Shown here: piece after piece, positions 53,712 to 63,647 of the stretch
Position numbering within the stretch: position 1 is the stretch's first letter
How the letters are laid out: each line of letters starts with the position of its first letter
Assembly (NCBI RefSeq): GCF_001612885.1
Contig: NZ_BDBH01000005.1
Location: 586,298-650,297, forward strand
DNA from: Nocardia harenae NBRC 108248
GTDB taxonomy: Bacteria; Actinomycetota; Actinomycetes; Mycobacteriales; Mycobacteriaceae
Length of the DNA stretch: 64,000 nt
Direction: 5' to 3'
Program-made: the position numbers and the translations under genes
Notes under the pieces: generated by a model
The model's input: the letters and a program-made list of their open reading frames with translations, nothing else
Databases searched by the model: none
Told to the model about the DNA's origin: nothing

Positions 53712-53901
53712 CAAGATGCGTCCTTCCAGCACCTAACGCGGGCCGCGTGGTGGTCCGCGACCGTCGCTATTGTCTGCTACGAATTCCGCTGGTAGCGCCC
53801 CGAACGCGACTCGAACAGGCAGCAGCGGGAGCAACACCGGAAAGGTGGAACCCACGTGTGCGAATCGAGGTATGGACAGGAGGCAGCCAGCGCAACCTCC
53901 A

Positions 53902-53931
53902 AAGTTACACCCACGAATACGGAGAAGTCAA
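53902..53931 (-). promoter_or_regulatory. Putative rpoB promoter
   Basis: On the minus strand TTGACT (53926-53931) and TAACTT (53902-53907) are 18 bp apart. This is a good housekeeping-sigma match about 190 bp upstream of the rpoB TTG. The 472-bp gap 53712-54183 holds no gene. Confidence 0.65.
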
Positions 53932-53959
53932 AGTACCACCCCTGTGATCGTCGCCCCAT

Positions 53960-53979
53960 CCGGCGCGCCGAGGCGCCGG
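53960..53979 (-). terminator. Possible mce operon terminator before rpoB
   Basis: Perfect 7-bp GC arms (CCGGCGC and GCGCCGG) with a 6-nt loop, 29 bp upstream of the rpoB -35. No U run; the role is inferred from position. Confidence 0.45.
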
Positions 53980-54183
53980 GGTTCGACCGCATACCTTCCG
54001 GGCCGGCCGCGCTGGCTGCGCGAATGCCGTGACACCCGGTGGGGGGTGGTCAGCTGCCGCTGCTCAATCACTAGGGTGACGGCTGTTTCCGGCCTCGTCA
54101 AGTGGCAGGATCACCGGTCCGGATGCCGAGATCGGCTGTCTTCCCGGCGATCTGTCGATACCTGGCTGCGCCGTCGGGACCGC

Positions 54184-54864
54184 TCAGCGGTCCACGATCT
54201 CCGCCGCCAGCCAGCGGCCGTCCACCTTCTGCATGCGCAGCACCACCGGGCCCGCCACCTGCTGCTGGGCGACCCCCTCCTTGGTCGCGCTCACCACCAG
54301 GTTCACCAGCAACTCCGCGTGGTCGTCGGTGAGCAGGGCGACCCCGATCGGGTCTGCGGTCACGGTCGCGCTGGTCTGGGCCTGCTTGATCGCGTCGAGC
54401 GTTGGCTTCGAGAACTGGTCCAGCTCCGTCAGCATCGAGCCGGTAACCACCTGGCGAACGGCATCGGGGTAGCCGTCGATCTTGGTCACGTCATAGCCGT
54501 AGATGGTCTTCAGCGCATTGTCCGCGGCGGCCCGCACCTCCTCGGTGGCGCCGCTGTCGACGAATGCCCGGTCGCTGTCGGGCACCCCGGGACGGAACGC
54601 CGCGACGGTGGCGAAAGCGGCGAGTACGGCGGCGGCGAGCAGACAGGCCACCGGGACGCCCCAGCGTCGCCCGGCACCCGGGTTTTCCACGGCAGCGGCA
54701 TCCGCGCCTGCCGCGACCGACGTGGCCTCGGGCGCGGCCTCGTCGAGTTCGACCGGACCCGCGGTCGTCCGCGCGGGCTCACCTGCCCGCTTCGTGGCGC
54801 CCGCGGTGACCTTGGCCGGACGGCGCTTGGACGTGACCCGGTTGACCGGGCGATTCGGGGTCAT
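54184..54864 (-). CDS. Mce-associated membrane protein
   Basis: 226 residues. A disordered Lys/Arg/Ala-rich N-terminus, one membrane span (GVPVACLLAAAVLAAFATVAAF, about residues 70-90), then a soluble domain with KTIYGYDVTKIDGYPDAVRQVVTGSML and VVLRMQKVDGRWLAAEI. This is the usual form of Mas proteins at the end of mce operons, thought to stabilise the transporter. AGGAGA lies before the ATG. Ten bp after the other Mas gene; last gene of the operon. Confidence 0.87.
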   Translation of the reverse strand: MTPNRPVNRVTSKRRPAKVTAGATKRAGEPARTTAGPVELDEAAPEATSVAAGADAAAVENPGAGRRWGVPVACLLAAAVLAAFATVAAFRPGVPDSDRAFVDSGATEEVRAAADNALKTIYGYDVTKIDGYPDAVRQVVTGSMLTELDQFSKPTLDAIKQAQTSATVTADPIGVALLTDDHAELLVNLVVSATKEGVAQQQVAGPVVLRMQKVDGRWLAAEIVDR

Positions 54865-54874
54865 GGCGATTCTC

Positions 54875-55567
54875 CTAGGGGCCCGGCTGCGGAGCGGGCG
54901 CCTGCGTCTCGGGGGCGGCGGGCTGTGCGGGCGCGCCCGCGTTTCCGTCATCGAGCAGTACCGGCTGGCCGAGCGTCGCCACCTGCTCCACCTTCCACAC
55001 GTCGTCGACCTCGGTCATGTCGAGGCTCCAGGTGTACCGGTATCTCGCGGTGCTGGTGTCCTGCCGGTGCTCGGTCACCTGAAGCACGACCAGCGCGGTC
55101 GCGCGGTCGCGCTCGCTGGTGAGCGAGGTGAGGGCGGCGCCGAGCACCGTGGACTCCATCCGGGTGCCCGACTGCGTCGCCATCTGCTCGGACTTCTGCT
55201 GGTTCGTCGTCGCCGACTCCAGGATGGCTCCGGTCATCGAGGAACGAGCCTTGGCCAGCGAGCCGGGCACGTCGTCGATGTTCATCGAGGTGATGTTCAC
55301 CGCCGCCTGCCTGGCCCCGTCCAGGGCGGCGTCCCTGGCCTCGGCCCGCGGGCCGTCGGTGAAGAACGCCGCCCGCACCCAGCCGCCACCGAACCAGAGC
55401 GCCGCCCCCAGCGCGACCACCAGCAGCGCCGCCGCGACCGCCGTGACCGCGGTGCGCAACCGCGGTGCGCGCTCCCCGGGCGCTGCCTCCGTGGCCTCGG
55501 CGGCCGTCTCCGGTGCCTGCTCCGGCGGCTCGGGCTCCGGTGACGCCTTGGAAAGGTCGGGACTCAC
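54875..55567 (-). CDS. Mce-associated membrane protein
   Basis: 230 residues. Acidic Glu/Pro/Ala N-terminus, one membrane span (AVTAVAAALLVVALGAALWFG, about residues 40-60), then a periplasmic domain with AAVNITSMNIDDVPGSLAKARSSM and YRYTWSLDMTEVDDVWKVEQV. GTG start at 55567, ribosome site weak. First of two Mas genes, 32 bp after mceF. Confidence 0.86.
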   Translation of the reverse strand: MSPDLSKASPEPEPPEQAPETAAEATEAAPGERAPRLRTAVTAVAAALLVVALGAALWFGGGWVRAAFFTDGPRAEARDAALDGARQAAVNITSMNIDDVPGSLAKARSSMTGAILESATTNQQKSEQMATQSGTRMESTVLGAALTSLTSERDRATALVVLQVTEHRQDTSTARYRYTWSLDMTEVDDVWKVEQVATLGQPVLLDDGNAGAPAQPAAPETQAPAPQPGP

Positions 55568-55599
55568 AGCGTGTTGCACCTCTCTGCGGTGGACAGCGA

Positions 55600-56841
55600 T
55601 CACCGCTTGGGCGTGACCCCGAGCAGGGTGGCCAGCTGCACAGCGATCGGGTTCAGGTTCAGCCGGTCGGGATCGACCTTGGGATTGTTGTCCCATGGCT
55701 GCGGGATGCTCGGGTCGGCGAACGGCGCGTGCGCCCCGCTCCGCACGCCCGAGGGGTTGCCGAGGGGCGCGGTGCAGGTGGCGTCCGGATTGAACGGGTA
55801 GTCGTCCCGGGTCGGATCGAAATCCGGATCCTTCGCCTTCATCTCCTCGATGATCCGCTGAGTTCCCTCGTACCCGACGGTACAGGCAGGCGGGTTGTTG
55901 GTCTCCAGCACCAAGCCGAAGTGCGTCGTGCCGTCGCCCGGCGCGGTGGCGGCGCCGCCGACCGAGAGACCGGGCAGCAACCCGAGCACCGGCCTGAGCG
56001 CGTAGTACTTGGGCGAGACCGCCTTCAGCACCTGCTGCAGGTTGGCCAGGTCCTGGGTGAGCGCGGGGCCGCTCTCCTGGATGACGGCACCGACCTGTTC
56101 ACCGGCGTCGGTCCCGGTACCGATCAGCCTGCGAACGTCCGGATCGCTGGACCGCAGCTGTTCGGTGAGGCGATCCAAGCCGTCGCTGAACGCCAGGATG
56201 GAGTCCGACTGCTCGGCCTGCGTGCCGAGCACCGTCTTGCTCTCCTCGATCAGCTGGAGGGTCTGCGGCATGGTCTCGTGGAAGGTGGTGGTGAACTTGT
56301 TCAGCGAGTCGACCAGGATCTTGAGGTCGTCGCCCTTGCCGTCGAACGCCTTGCCGAGTTCGGTGACGGTGGTGTTCAGCGCCTGCAGGTCCACCGTGCG
56401 GGTGAACTCGTCCACGCTGGTCACCAGCTGCTCCACCGACACCGGCGTGGTCGCCCCGGTGATCACCGAGCCTTCCTTCAGGAACGGCCCGCCCGCGCTG
56501 TCCGGCCGCAGGTCCACGAACTGCTCACCGATGGCGGACCGGTTCGACACGACGGCCTTCGATGAGGCCGGGATGTCCGGCGCGGACGAGTCGATATCCA
56601 ACCGCAGGGTCACACCCTGGTCGGAGAGGTCGATCGCGCCGACCCGGCCGACCGGGACACCCCGGTAGGTCACCTCGGAGCCGGGGTAGGCGCCGCCGGT
56701 CTGCTCGGCGGTGACCTTCACCTCGTACTTGCCGAAGCCGAACATCTGGTCGAGCCGGATGTAGGTGGCGCCGACGTAGATCACACCGACCACCGCGATC
56801 ACCGCGAAGGCGATCAGCTGATAGCGAACCAGACGGGTCAT
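55600..56841 (-). CDS. mceF: Mce family protein, MceF
   Basis: 413 residues. N-terminal membrane anchor (LIAFAVIAVVGVIYVGATYI), MlaD/Mce domain (GGAYPGSEVTYRGVPVGRV, about residues 50-130), then the Mce helical tail that builds the lipid channel. Its ATG overlaps the mceE TGA. The long Pro/Asp-rich C-terminus is normal for the family. The lipid carried cannot be told. Confidence 0.95.
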   Translation of the reverse strand: MTRLVRYQLIAFAVIAVVGVIYVGATYIRLDQMFGFGKYEVKVTAEQTGGAYPGSEVTYRGVPVGRVGAIDLSDQGVTLRLDIDSSAPDIPASSKAVVSNRSAIGEQFVDLRPDSAGGPFLKEGSVITGATTPVSVEQLVTSVDEFTRTVDLQALNTTVTELGKAFDGKGDDLKILVDSLNKFTTTFHETMPQTLQLIEESKTVLGTQAEQSDSILAFSDGLDRLTEQLRSSDPDVRRLIGTGTDAGEQVGAVIQESGPALTQDLANLQQVLKAVSPKYYALRPVLGLLPGLSVGGAATAPGDGTTHFGLVLETNNPPACTVGYEGTQRIIEEMKAKDPDFDPTRDDYPFNPDATCTAPLGNPSGVRSGAHAPFADPSIPQPWDNNPKVDPDRLNLNPIAVQLATLLGVTPKR

Positions 56842-58079
56842 CGCGGAACCCCCACTCCGAATTGTTCGAGCAGCGAACCCAGCGGGTCCGGGGTGCCCGC
56901 CGCGGGCGCGCCGGGCAGCGGCACCGCGGCCATGGTGGGCGGCAGCGGGAGCAGCGTCACCGTCGGCCAGCCGGGGCGGGGGCCGTTGCCGTTGTAGTAC
57001 GGATTGCTCGGGTCGACCGGCACCGGGCGACCGGGGGGCGCGATGTACTGCGGATCTCCCAGGCCCACCCCCAGGTTGCTGAGCAGGGTGCCGATCTGCA
57101 GATCCACCGAGAGCCACAGGTTGGTGGAGTTGCCGATCGTGCTCTCCATGCTGGCGTCCGGAAAGGGGTAGGTCGGGATCAGCGGAAGCGACGTCACCAG
57201 ATCCGGCGCGGCGGCCGCGAGCGACTGCAGCGTGGGCCGCAGCGAGTTGAGGTCGCGGATCAGATCGTCGTTCGCGGTGTCGAGCACGTCGAAGCCCGCC
57301 TGGCCGACCCGGTCCAGCTGCTGCAGCAGCCCGATCAGCTGTGGCCGCTGCTCCTCCACGATCCGGATGCCCTGCGGCAGCTCGTCCAGGATTCCCGCGA
57401 GCTGCTCGTTCTGTGCGGCTACCCGGGAACTCAGGGTGTCGAGCCCGTCGAGCGCGCGGGTGATGTCGTCCACCTGCTCGTTCAGGCCGGCGACCAGGGT
57501 GTTGGCCTCGCCCAGCAGGGATCGGACCTTGTCCTCACGGCCGTCCAGGGTCTTGTTCAGCTCGGTGACCACCGGCTGCAACTGGGCCACGCCGCCGCCG
57601 TTGAGCAGCAGCGACATGGCGCCGAGCACCTGCTCCACCTCGGTGGCGTGCCTGGTGTTGGCGACCGGGATGACCGAACCGTCCTTCAGCTTTCCGGGTT
57701 CGGGGTCCTGGGGGCTGGTCAGCTCGATGAACTTCTCACCGAGCAGACTCGACTGCCTGACCTCCGCCTTGGCATTGGCGGGGAGTTCGACGCCCCCGTT
57801 CACCACGGTCCGGACGTTGGCGGTCCAGCCGTCCTCGGCCAGGGTGATCTCCTCGACCCGGCCGACCGGCACGCCCTCCACCTTGACGGCGGACTGCGGC
57901 ACCAGGTCGAGAACATCGTCGAACCGGATGTCGAGGCGGTAGGGGCTGTCGCCGATATCGGCGCCGCCCGGCAGCGGGACGCTGTAGATCCCGTCCGCCG
58001 CACACGAGCTGACCAGGAGCGCCGTCAGCCCCGCGGCCACCGCCCCTGCGATACCACGGGCAAGGGTGCGCGCGCTCAT
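56838..58079 (-). CDS. mceE: Mce family lipoprotein, MceE
   Basis: 413 residues. Lipoprotein signal ends in [10 protein letters not shown], marking it as the MceE/Lpr-type subunit. The Mce domain follows ([34 protein letters not shown]), then a coiled-coil tail and a Pro/Gly-rich end. Overlaps mceF by 4 bp and mceD by 4 bp. Confidence 0.95.
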   Translation of the reverse strand: MSARTLARGIAGAVAAGLTALLVSSCAADGIYSVPLPGGADIGDSPYRLDIRFDDVLDLVPQSAVKVEGVPVGRVEEITLAEDGWTANVRTVVNGGVELPANAKAEVRQSSLLGEKFIELTSPQDPEPGKLKDGSVIPVANTRHATEVEQVLGAMSLLLNGGGVAQLQPVVTELNKTLDGREDKVRSLLGEANTLVAGLNEQVDDITRALDGLDTLSSRVAAQNEQLAGILDELPQGIRIVEEQRPQLIGLLQQLDRVGQAGFDVLDTANDDLIRDLNSLRPTLQSLAAAAPDLVTSLPLIPTYPFPDASMESTIGNSTNLWLSVDLQIGTLLSNLGVGLGDPQYIAPPGRPVPVDPSNPYYNGNGPRPGWPTVTLLPLPPTMAAVPLPGAPAAGTPDPLGSLLEQFGVGVPR

Positions 58080-59347
58080 CGTCCACCTTCCTGTTCCGAG
58101 GGCGGGAGCTGATCCGAGGGCGTGCCCGGCACGGTCCCCGGGACCGGCGCGCGCTGCTGGTTCTCGCCGCTGAGGATGCCGAACGGCAGGATCAGCGACG
58201 GCGTCTGCACGCCGGAGGTGATCTGCCTGGTGATCTCGGCGCACTGGTCGAGCACCGGGCGCAGCTGCCTGCCGAGCGCTTCGAACTCGGGATCGCCCGG
58301 CATCAGCTTGGACAGGTCGAGGATGTTGCAGATCGCGCCGAACGGATCCTGCAGCTCCGAGATGTTCGGCCGCATGTCCAGGGTGCCGGTCTCACCGTTG
58401 TGAATGCCGACCAGGTTGCTCAGCGCCACCGGCAGCACCTCCACCGCCGCGGCCACCTGGTCGCGCTGGTCGGCCAGCGTCCTGGTCAGCGTGCTCAGCT
58501 CGGATGCGTTGTCCGCGACCAGGTCCCGGTTCGCGTCCAGGAACCTGGCCACGTCGCCGAGCGCGACCGAGAGCAGCTGCAGCGCCTCTCCCAGGTTCTG
58601 CCGTTCGCCGGCCAGGAAGGTCGAGAGCTCGGCGAGCTGCCCGTTGAATTCGCGCACCTGCTGGTCGTTCCGGTTCAGCATCGAGACGAACTGCTGCAGG
58701 TTCTTGACGGTGTCGAAGATGTCACCGCGGGAATCGGAGAGGTAGTGCGCGGCCCTGGAGAGCTGCGTCAGGCTGTTCGCCAGCGCCTCGCCGTTGTCGG
58801 CCAGGTTGGCCGCGCCGGTGCGCACCAGCTCGTTCACCGCGCCCTCGGAATTCGCGCCGTCCGGCCCGAGCGCCTTGGAGAGGTCGGAGATGCTGGAGTA
58901 CAGCTCGTCGACCTCGACCGGGGTGACGGTGCGCTCGCGGGGGATGGTGGCGTCCCGATCCATCTTCGGCCCGCCCCGGTACACCGGCGTGAGCTGGATG
59001 TACCGGTCGGCGACCACCGACGGGGTGATCTGCGCTGCCTTCGCGTCGGCGGGCAGGTCGAACTCCCGGTCCACGTGCATGACGACCTTCACCTGGTCGC
59101 CCTGTGGCTCCACCGAGTCCACCTTGCCCACCGGGACGCCGAGGATGCGCACCTCGGAGCCCTCGTAGATGCCGACCGAGCTGTCGAAGTACGCGGTGAC
59201 CTTGGTGTTTCCGATCCGGTCGAAGACCCACCAGAGCACACCCGCCGCGATCAGCGCGGCCACCACGATCAGGACCAGCGTGCCCCTGGTTCCCCGGCCC
59301 GCCGAACGCAGGGCCGCCAGCGGCTCCACGCTGCGATTCGCCGCCAC
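58076..59347 (-). CDS. mceD: Mce family protein, MceD
   Basis: 423 residues. Membrane anchor ([19 protein letters not shown]), Mce domain ([27 protein letters not shown]), long helical tail. Starts at the GTG 59347 with GGAGGT 7 nt upstream, one base past the mceC stop. A TTG at 59362 would extend into mceC. Confidence 0.95.
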   Translation of the reverse strand: MAANRSVEPLAALRSAGRGTRGTLVLIVVAALIAAGVLWWVFDRIGNTKVTAYFDSSVGIYEGSEVRILGVPVGKVDSVEPQGDQVKVVMHVDREFDLPADAKAAQITPSVVADRYIQLTPVYRGGPKMDRDATIPRERTVTPVEVDELYSSISDLSKALGPDGANSEGAVNELVRTGAANLADNGEALANSLTQLSRAAHYLSDSRGDIFDTVKNLQQFVSMLNRNDQQVREFNGQLAELSTFLAGERQNLGEALQLLSVALGDVARFLDANRDLVADNASELSTLTRTLADQRDQVAAAVEVLPVALSNLVGIHNGETGTLDMRPNISELQDPFGAICNILDLSKLMPGDPEFEALGRQLRPVLDQCAEITRQITSGVQTPSLILPFGILSGENQQRAPVPGTVPGTPSDQLPPSEQEGGR

Positions 59348-59348
59348 G

Positions 59349-60359
59349 TCAGTTACCTCCAAGGGTGCGCACCGGCGGCCGGTAGCCCGGGATCTCGGGC
59401 AGCGACGGCGGCAGCAGGTTGACCACCGCCACGTCGAACCAACGGCCGGTGCCGGTCACATTGGCGTACAGGTTGTAGAAGGGCGCCGCGAGCTCCAGCG
59501 TCCTGGTGATGTTCTGCTGGTTGTCGTTCAGCATCTGCACGGCATCACGCAGGTTGGTCAGCGCGGGGCCGATCTGCTGCTCGTTCTCCGTGACCAGGGC
59601 GCTCAGCTCCGTGGAGAGCGTGCGCGCGGTGGTGAGCAGCTGGGAGATCGCCTGCTGGCGCAGGTTCAGCTCGGCCAGCAGCCGGCCGCCGTTGCTCAGC
59701 AGCCGCTCGAACTCGGTGCTCCGGTCGGCCAGCACCTGGGTGGTCTGCTTGGTCGCGACGAAGAGCTTCTTCAGCTCCTCGTCCCGCTTGGCCAGCGACT
59801 CGGAGAGCCGCGCGACGCCGTCGATCGAGCCGCGGATCTCCGGCGGCGTGGTCTCGAAGGCGTCCGAGAGCACCCGGAAGCTGGTGGCCAGCTGCGCGGT
59901 GTCGATCTGGTCGATGGTGCTCGCCGCGTCCGAGAAGGCGTCGATCACGTCGTACGGGGCGACCGTGCGGGAGAGCGGGATGCGCTGCCCCGGGTCGGCC
60001 GGCTCGGAGCCCTTCGGGTCCAGCGCCAGGTACTTCTGCCCGAGCACCGTCTTGATCTGGATGGAGGCGGTGGTCTCGTTGCCGATCCAGGCGTTCTGGG
60101 CGCGGAACTCGACGAGGACCCGGTCGTCGTCGAGCGACACGTCGGTCACCGAGCCGATCTTCACTCCGGCGATGCGCACCTCGTTGCCCGGCTTGAGCCC
60201 GGCCGCCTCCGAGAACTCGGCGGTGTAGCGGCTCGCCGCGCCGACGATCGGCAGGCGATCGACGAAGAACACCGAGACCGTCACCAGCAGCACCAGGAAA
60301 AGCCCGAGTACGCCCATGAAAGCCGGGCTGCGCTTACCGAGCAGAATGCGGTCGTCCAT
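59349..60359 (-). CDS. mceC: Mce family protein, MceC
   Basis: 336 residues. Membrane anchor ([20 protein letters not shown]), Mce domain ([22 protein letters not shown]), helical tail. The ATG at 60359 shares its A with the mceB TGA. Shorter than the other subunits because it lacks the Pro-rich end, as usual for MceC. Confidence 0.95.
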   Translation of the reverse strand: MDDRILLGKRSPAFMGVLGLFLVLLVTVSVFFVDRLPIVGAASRYTAEFSEAAGLKPGNEVRIAGVKIGSVTDVSLDDDRVLVEFRAQNAWIGNETTASIQIKTVLGQKYLALDPKGSEPADPGQRIPLSRTVAPYDVIDAFSDAASTIDQIDTAQLATSFRVLSDAFETTPPEIRGSIDGVARLSESLAKRDEELKKLFVATKQTTQVLADRSTEFERLLSNGGRLLAELNLRQQAISQLLTTARTLSTELSALVTENEQQIGPALTNLRDAVQMLNDNQQNITRTLELAAPFYNLYANVTGTGRWFDVAVVNLLPPSLPEIPGYRPPVRTLGGN

Positions 60360-61435
60360 CAACGCCCCTCTCCGTGGCAGCGCGGCGCCGTATTGGTGTA
60401 GATGGGCTGATTCACCGTCGGCAGATCGGGATTGATGTTCAACTGCGGCGCGTCGGCCGCACCCGGCCCCGCGACGATGTCGATACCGCAGAGGTAGAAC
60501 TGGAACCAGGCTCCGTAGCTACCCACCCGGCCGAGCTTCTCCATCTTGACCGGCAAGTTCTCCAGCACCGTGTTCACCTCGCCGCTGCGCTCGTTGATCG
60601 TCCCGGTGAGCTGGTTCAGCCCGGCGATCGAGCCCTGCAGCGAGGGCCGCGTCGGCACCAGCAGGTCGGAGGTGGCGTCGGTGAGGCCGGCGAGCGAGCT
60701 CACCGCCTGCCCGACCGTGTTCCGCTCCTCCGAGAGCCCGGATACCAGCGCCTCGGTGTTCACGATGAGCTGGTCGAACTGGTCGTTGCGCTCGTTCACG
60801 GTCTGCAGCACCACGTTCAGGTTGCGCACCAGGTCGCCGATGACGGCGTCCTTGTCCGCGATCTTGTTGGTCAGGCTCGCGGTGCTCGCCACCAGGTCGC
60901 GGATGGTGCCCTGCTCGCCCTGGAAGACCTGGATGATCTCGTAGGAGAGCTTGTTCACGTCCTCCGCGGTGAGCGTGCGGAACAGCGGCCGGAAGCCGTT
61001 GAAGAGCGTGGTCAGGTTGAGCGCCGCCCTGGTGTTCTCCACCGGGATGGTGTCACCCGCGTTCAGCTTGCGGCCCTGCTCGCCCGCGCCCTGGTCCAGC
61101 GCGATATAGCGCTGGCCGACCAGGTTCCGATAGCGGATGGTCGCGATGGTGGAGGCCGGGAGCCAGTCCCGGTCCTGCAGCTCGAACTCGACCTCGGCCA
61201 TTCGCCGATCCACGATCGCGACCTTGGTCACCTTGCCGACCCGGACGCCCGCGATCCGCACCTCGTCACCCGGGTTCAGCGAAGTCACATCGGTGAACCG
61301 GGCCTTGAAGGACTCGCCGCCACCGGTGTAGTTGGCGATCGAGAGCCCCAGCACGGTGGTCGCGATCACGGTGACCACGACGAATATCACCAGCTTGGTG
61401 AGCGGACTGCCCACCCCGCGCATCGTTCCCTTCAT
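60359..61435 (-). CDS. mceB: Mce family protein, MceB
   Basis: 358 residues. Membrane anchor (LVIFVVVTVIATTVLGLSIA), Mce domain (SLNPGDEVRIAGVRVGKVTKV), helical tail ending with a cysteine-containing YLCGIDI and PRCHGEGR. ATGA overlap with mceA. Confidence 0.95.
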   Translation of the reverse strand: MKGTMRGVGSPLTKLVIFVVVTVIATTVLGLSIANYTGGGESFKARFTDVTSLNPGDEVRIAGVRVGKVTKVAIVDRRMAEVEFELQDRDWLPASTIATIRYRNLVGQRYIALDQGAGEQGRKLNAGDTIPVENTRAALNLTTLFNGFRPLFRTLTAEDVNKLSYEIIQVFQGEQGTIRDLVASTASLTNKIADKDAVIGDLVRNLNVVLQTVNERNDQFDQLIVNTEALVSGLSEERNTVGQAVSSLAGLTDATSDLLVPTRPSLQGSIAGLNQLTGTINERSGEVNTVLENLPVKMEKLGRVGSYGAWFQFYLCGIDIVAGPGAADAPQLNINPDLPTVNQPIYTNTAPRCHGEGR

Positions 61436-62781
61436 CGGAAACTCACCTCGCTTCCGCGGAAGGCGGGCGCACCCACCCGGGTGATCCAGCTCGGTACGGA
61501 TTCCGGCGCGACCTGAGCGGCGGCACCGTAGATGGCGCCCAGCTGCTGTTGCTCGGCGGGCGAACCGGCGAGGGTCGGCACCGCGGACGCCGGGAAGGCG
61601 CTGTACTGCGGCGCGGGCAGATATCCGCTGACCTGATCGCCGGGGTTCCGGCTCGGCACCGGGTAGCTGCCGTCGTTGATCGGCCCGGACGGGTACTGCC
61701 CGGGATCGACGCCGAGCGGGTTCTCCGGTGCGCACCACGGATCGCGATCGTCGAAGAAGCGCGGCTCGTCCTGGTTCGGCAGATACCGCCCACGCGGGTT
61801 CACGATCTCGACCGTCACCTTCACGCCCGGCATGTCGGTGCCCGGCCCGAACAGCTCGTCGATGCGCGGCTTGAGCTTCGCGAAGTTGGCCGCGGCGCAG
61901 CCGTAGGTCGGGGAGTAGAACGCGAGCTGCTCCAGCGCGTACCTGGAGTCGGCGGCCACATCGATGATGTTGTCCCGGTTGGCGAGCAGGAAGTCGGTCG
62001 TGGTCGCCGCGGCCGGGGTCAGCACCTGGTAGAGCGCGTCGATGTCGGTCCGGCGCTGCACGATCGTCGCGTTGGTGGTGCGCAGGTTGTCCAGCGCGGT
62101 CACCAGCTGCGGCGCCGCGTCCGAGTAGGTCGCGGCCACCTGCGCGAAGCTGCGCAGGTCCTGCTGGATGTCGGGGAGCACGCCGTTCAGGTCGCGGAAG
62201 ATCGAGTCCAGCTTGTCCACCGACTCGCCGAGCGCGGTGCCCTGCCCGGAGAGCGCCTGGGAGAGCGCGCCGAGCGTGGCCGACAGATCCTGCGGCGGGA
62301 TCGCCTGCAGCAGCGGCATCAGGTCGTCGAGCAGCTTGCTGATCTCGATGGCATGGCCGCTGGTGTCCTGCTGCAGCGTCATCCCCGAGGTGAGGCGCTG
62401 CCCGCTCGGGGTCTCCGGGACGACCAGGTCGACGTACCGCTCGCCGAACAGCGTCTTGGGCAGCAGCCGCGCGGTGACATTGGCCGGGATCCGCTCGGCC
62501 TGCTCCGGGTCGAGCGCGAGCGCGAGGGTGACCTCACCGCCCGAGGTATCGCTCGACCGGACCGTGCCGACCTGGACGCCGCGCATCTTCACGTCCGCGT
62601 TGCGGGTGAGCGCGTTGCCGACGCTGTCGGTCTTCAGGTCGACGTCGACGGTGTCGACGAAGGTCTTGTTGTAGATCGCGATGGTGGACCAGACGAACAC
62701 CGCGCAGAGCACGAAGAAGACGATCCCGAGCACCCGCACCCGCAGTTTCGCGGTCGCCCGCCAAGTCTGGGTCCCACTCAT
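61432..62781 (-). CDS. mceA: Mce family protein, MceA
   Basis: 449 residues. Membrane anchor (VLGIVFFVLCAVFVWSTIAI), Mce domain (NADVKMRGVQVGTVRSSDTSGGE), long helical tail and a Pro-rich end (YLPAPQYSAFPASAVPT). First of six Mce subunits; ATGA overlap with yrbEB. Forms the hydrophobic path with MceB-F. Confidence 0.95.
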   Translation of the reverse strand: MSGTQTWRATAKLRVRVLGIVFFVLCAVFVWSTIAIYNKTFVDTVDVDLKTDSVGNALTRNADVKMRGVQVGTVRSSDTSGGEVTLALALDPEQAERIPANVTARLLPKTLFGERYVDLVVPETPSGQRLTSGMTLQQDTSGHAIEISKLLDDLMPLLQAIPPQDLSATLGALSQALSGQGTALGESVDKLDSIFRDLNGVLPDIQQDLRSFAQVAATYSDAAPQLVTALDNLRTTNATIVQRRTDIDALYQVLTPAAATTTDFLLANRDNIIDVAADSRYALEQLAFYSPTYGCAAANFAKLKPRIDELFGPGTDMPGVKVTVEIVNPRGRYLPNQDEPRFFDDRDPWCAPENPLGVDPGQYPSGPINDGSYPVPSRNPGDQVSGYLPAPQYSAFPASAVPTLAGSPAEQQQLGAIYGAAAQVAPESVPSWITRVGAPAFRGSEVSFR

Positions 62782-63644
62782 CCGGCCACCCGCACTGTCG
62801 TAGTCGTGCCCCAGATCGCGAGGCTGAGGAAGAAGTCGAGCACCATGACCAGCACGATCGCGGCGCGCACCGCGCGGCCGACGGCTACGCCGACGCCCGC
62901 GGGCCCGCCGGTGGCGTGGAAGCCGTAGTAGCAGTGCACCAGGATGATGACGAACGCGAATATGAGCACCTTGAGGAACGAATAGAGCACGTCCTCCGGT
63001 GGCAGGAACAACCCGAAGTAGTGGTCGTAGGACCCACTGGATTGCCCGTTGAACCAGACGTTGATCAACCGCGAGGCGACGAAGGTGCCGAGCAGCCCGA
63101 CCACGTACAGCGGGATCACCGCGAGGAAGCCGGCGATCACCCTGGTCGTGACCAGGAAAGGAACGCCGGGCACCGCCATCACCTCGAGCGCATCGATCTC
63201 CTCGGAGATCCGCATGGCGCCGAGCTGGGCCGTGAACCCACACCCCACCGTGGCCGAGAGCGCGAGCGCCGCGACCAGCGGGGCGATCTCCCTCGTGTTG
63301 ATGTAGGCGGTGAGGAAGCCGGTGAGCACCGAGCTGCCGATCGCGTCGAGCGCCTTGAAGCCCTGCAGGCCGACGACGACGCCGACCGAGCCGGACATGA
63401 AGACGATCACGCCGATGGTGCCGCCGATCACCGCGAGCGCACCGCTGCCGAAGGTGACCTCGGCCAGCAGCCGCATCACTTCCTTGCGGTAGTGCACCGC
63501 GGTCTTCGGAATCCACGCGACGGTGCGCGAATAGAAGGACATCTGTTCGCCGGCGCGGTCGATCACGTTCAGCGGGGCGCGCGTGATCTCCCCCGCCCGG
63601 CGGCTTACCTTCGCGAGAACCGGGGGGCGATATTGAGTTGCCAT
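62778..63644 (-). CDS. yrbEB: MlaE/YrbE permease subunit, YrbEB
   Basis: 288 residues, about six hydrophobic segments. Inner-membrane permease of the mce importer. The coupling-helix motif EEIDALEVMAVPG lies near residue 140, with GSVLTGFLTAYINTREIAPLVAAL before it. It needs an MceG-type ATPase, not in the window. Follows yrbEA by 3 bp. Confidence 0.95.
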   Translation of the reverse strand: MATQYRPPVLAKVSRRAGEITRAPLNVIDRAGEQMSFYSRTVAWIPKTAVHYRKEVMRLLAEVTFGSGALAVIGGTIGVIVFMSGSVGVVVGLQGFKALDAIGSSVLTGFLTAYINTREIAPLVAALALSATVGCGFTAQLGAMRISEEIDALEVMAVPGVPFLVTTRVIAGFLAVIPLYVVGLLGTFVASRLINVWFNGQSSGSYDHYFGLFLPPEDVLYSFLKVLIFAFVIILVHCYYGFHATGGPAGVGVAVGRAVRAAIVLVMVLDFFLSLAIWGTTTTVRVAG

Positions 63645-63647
63645 CGA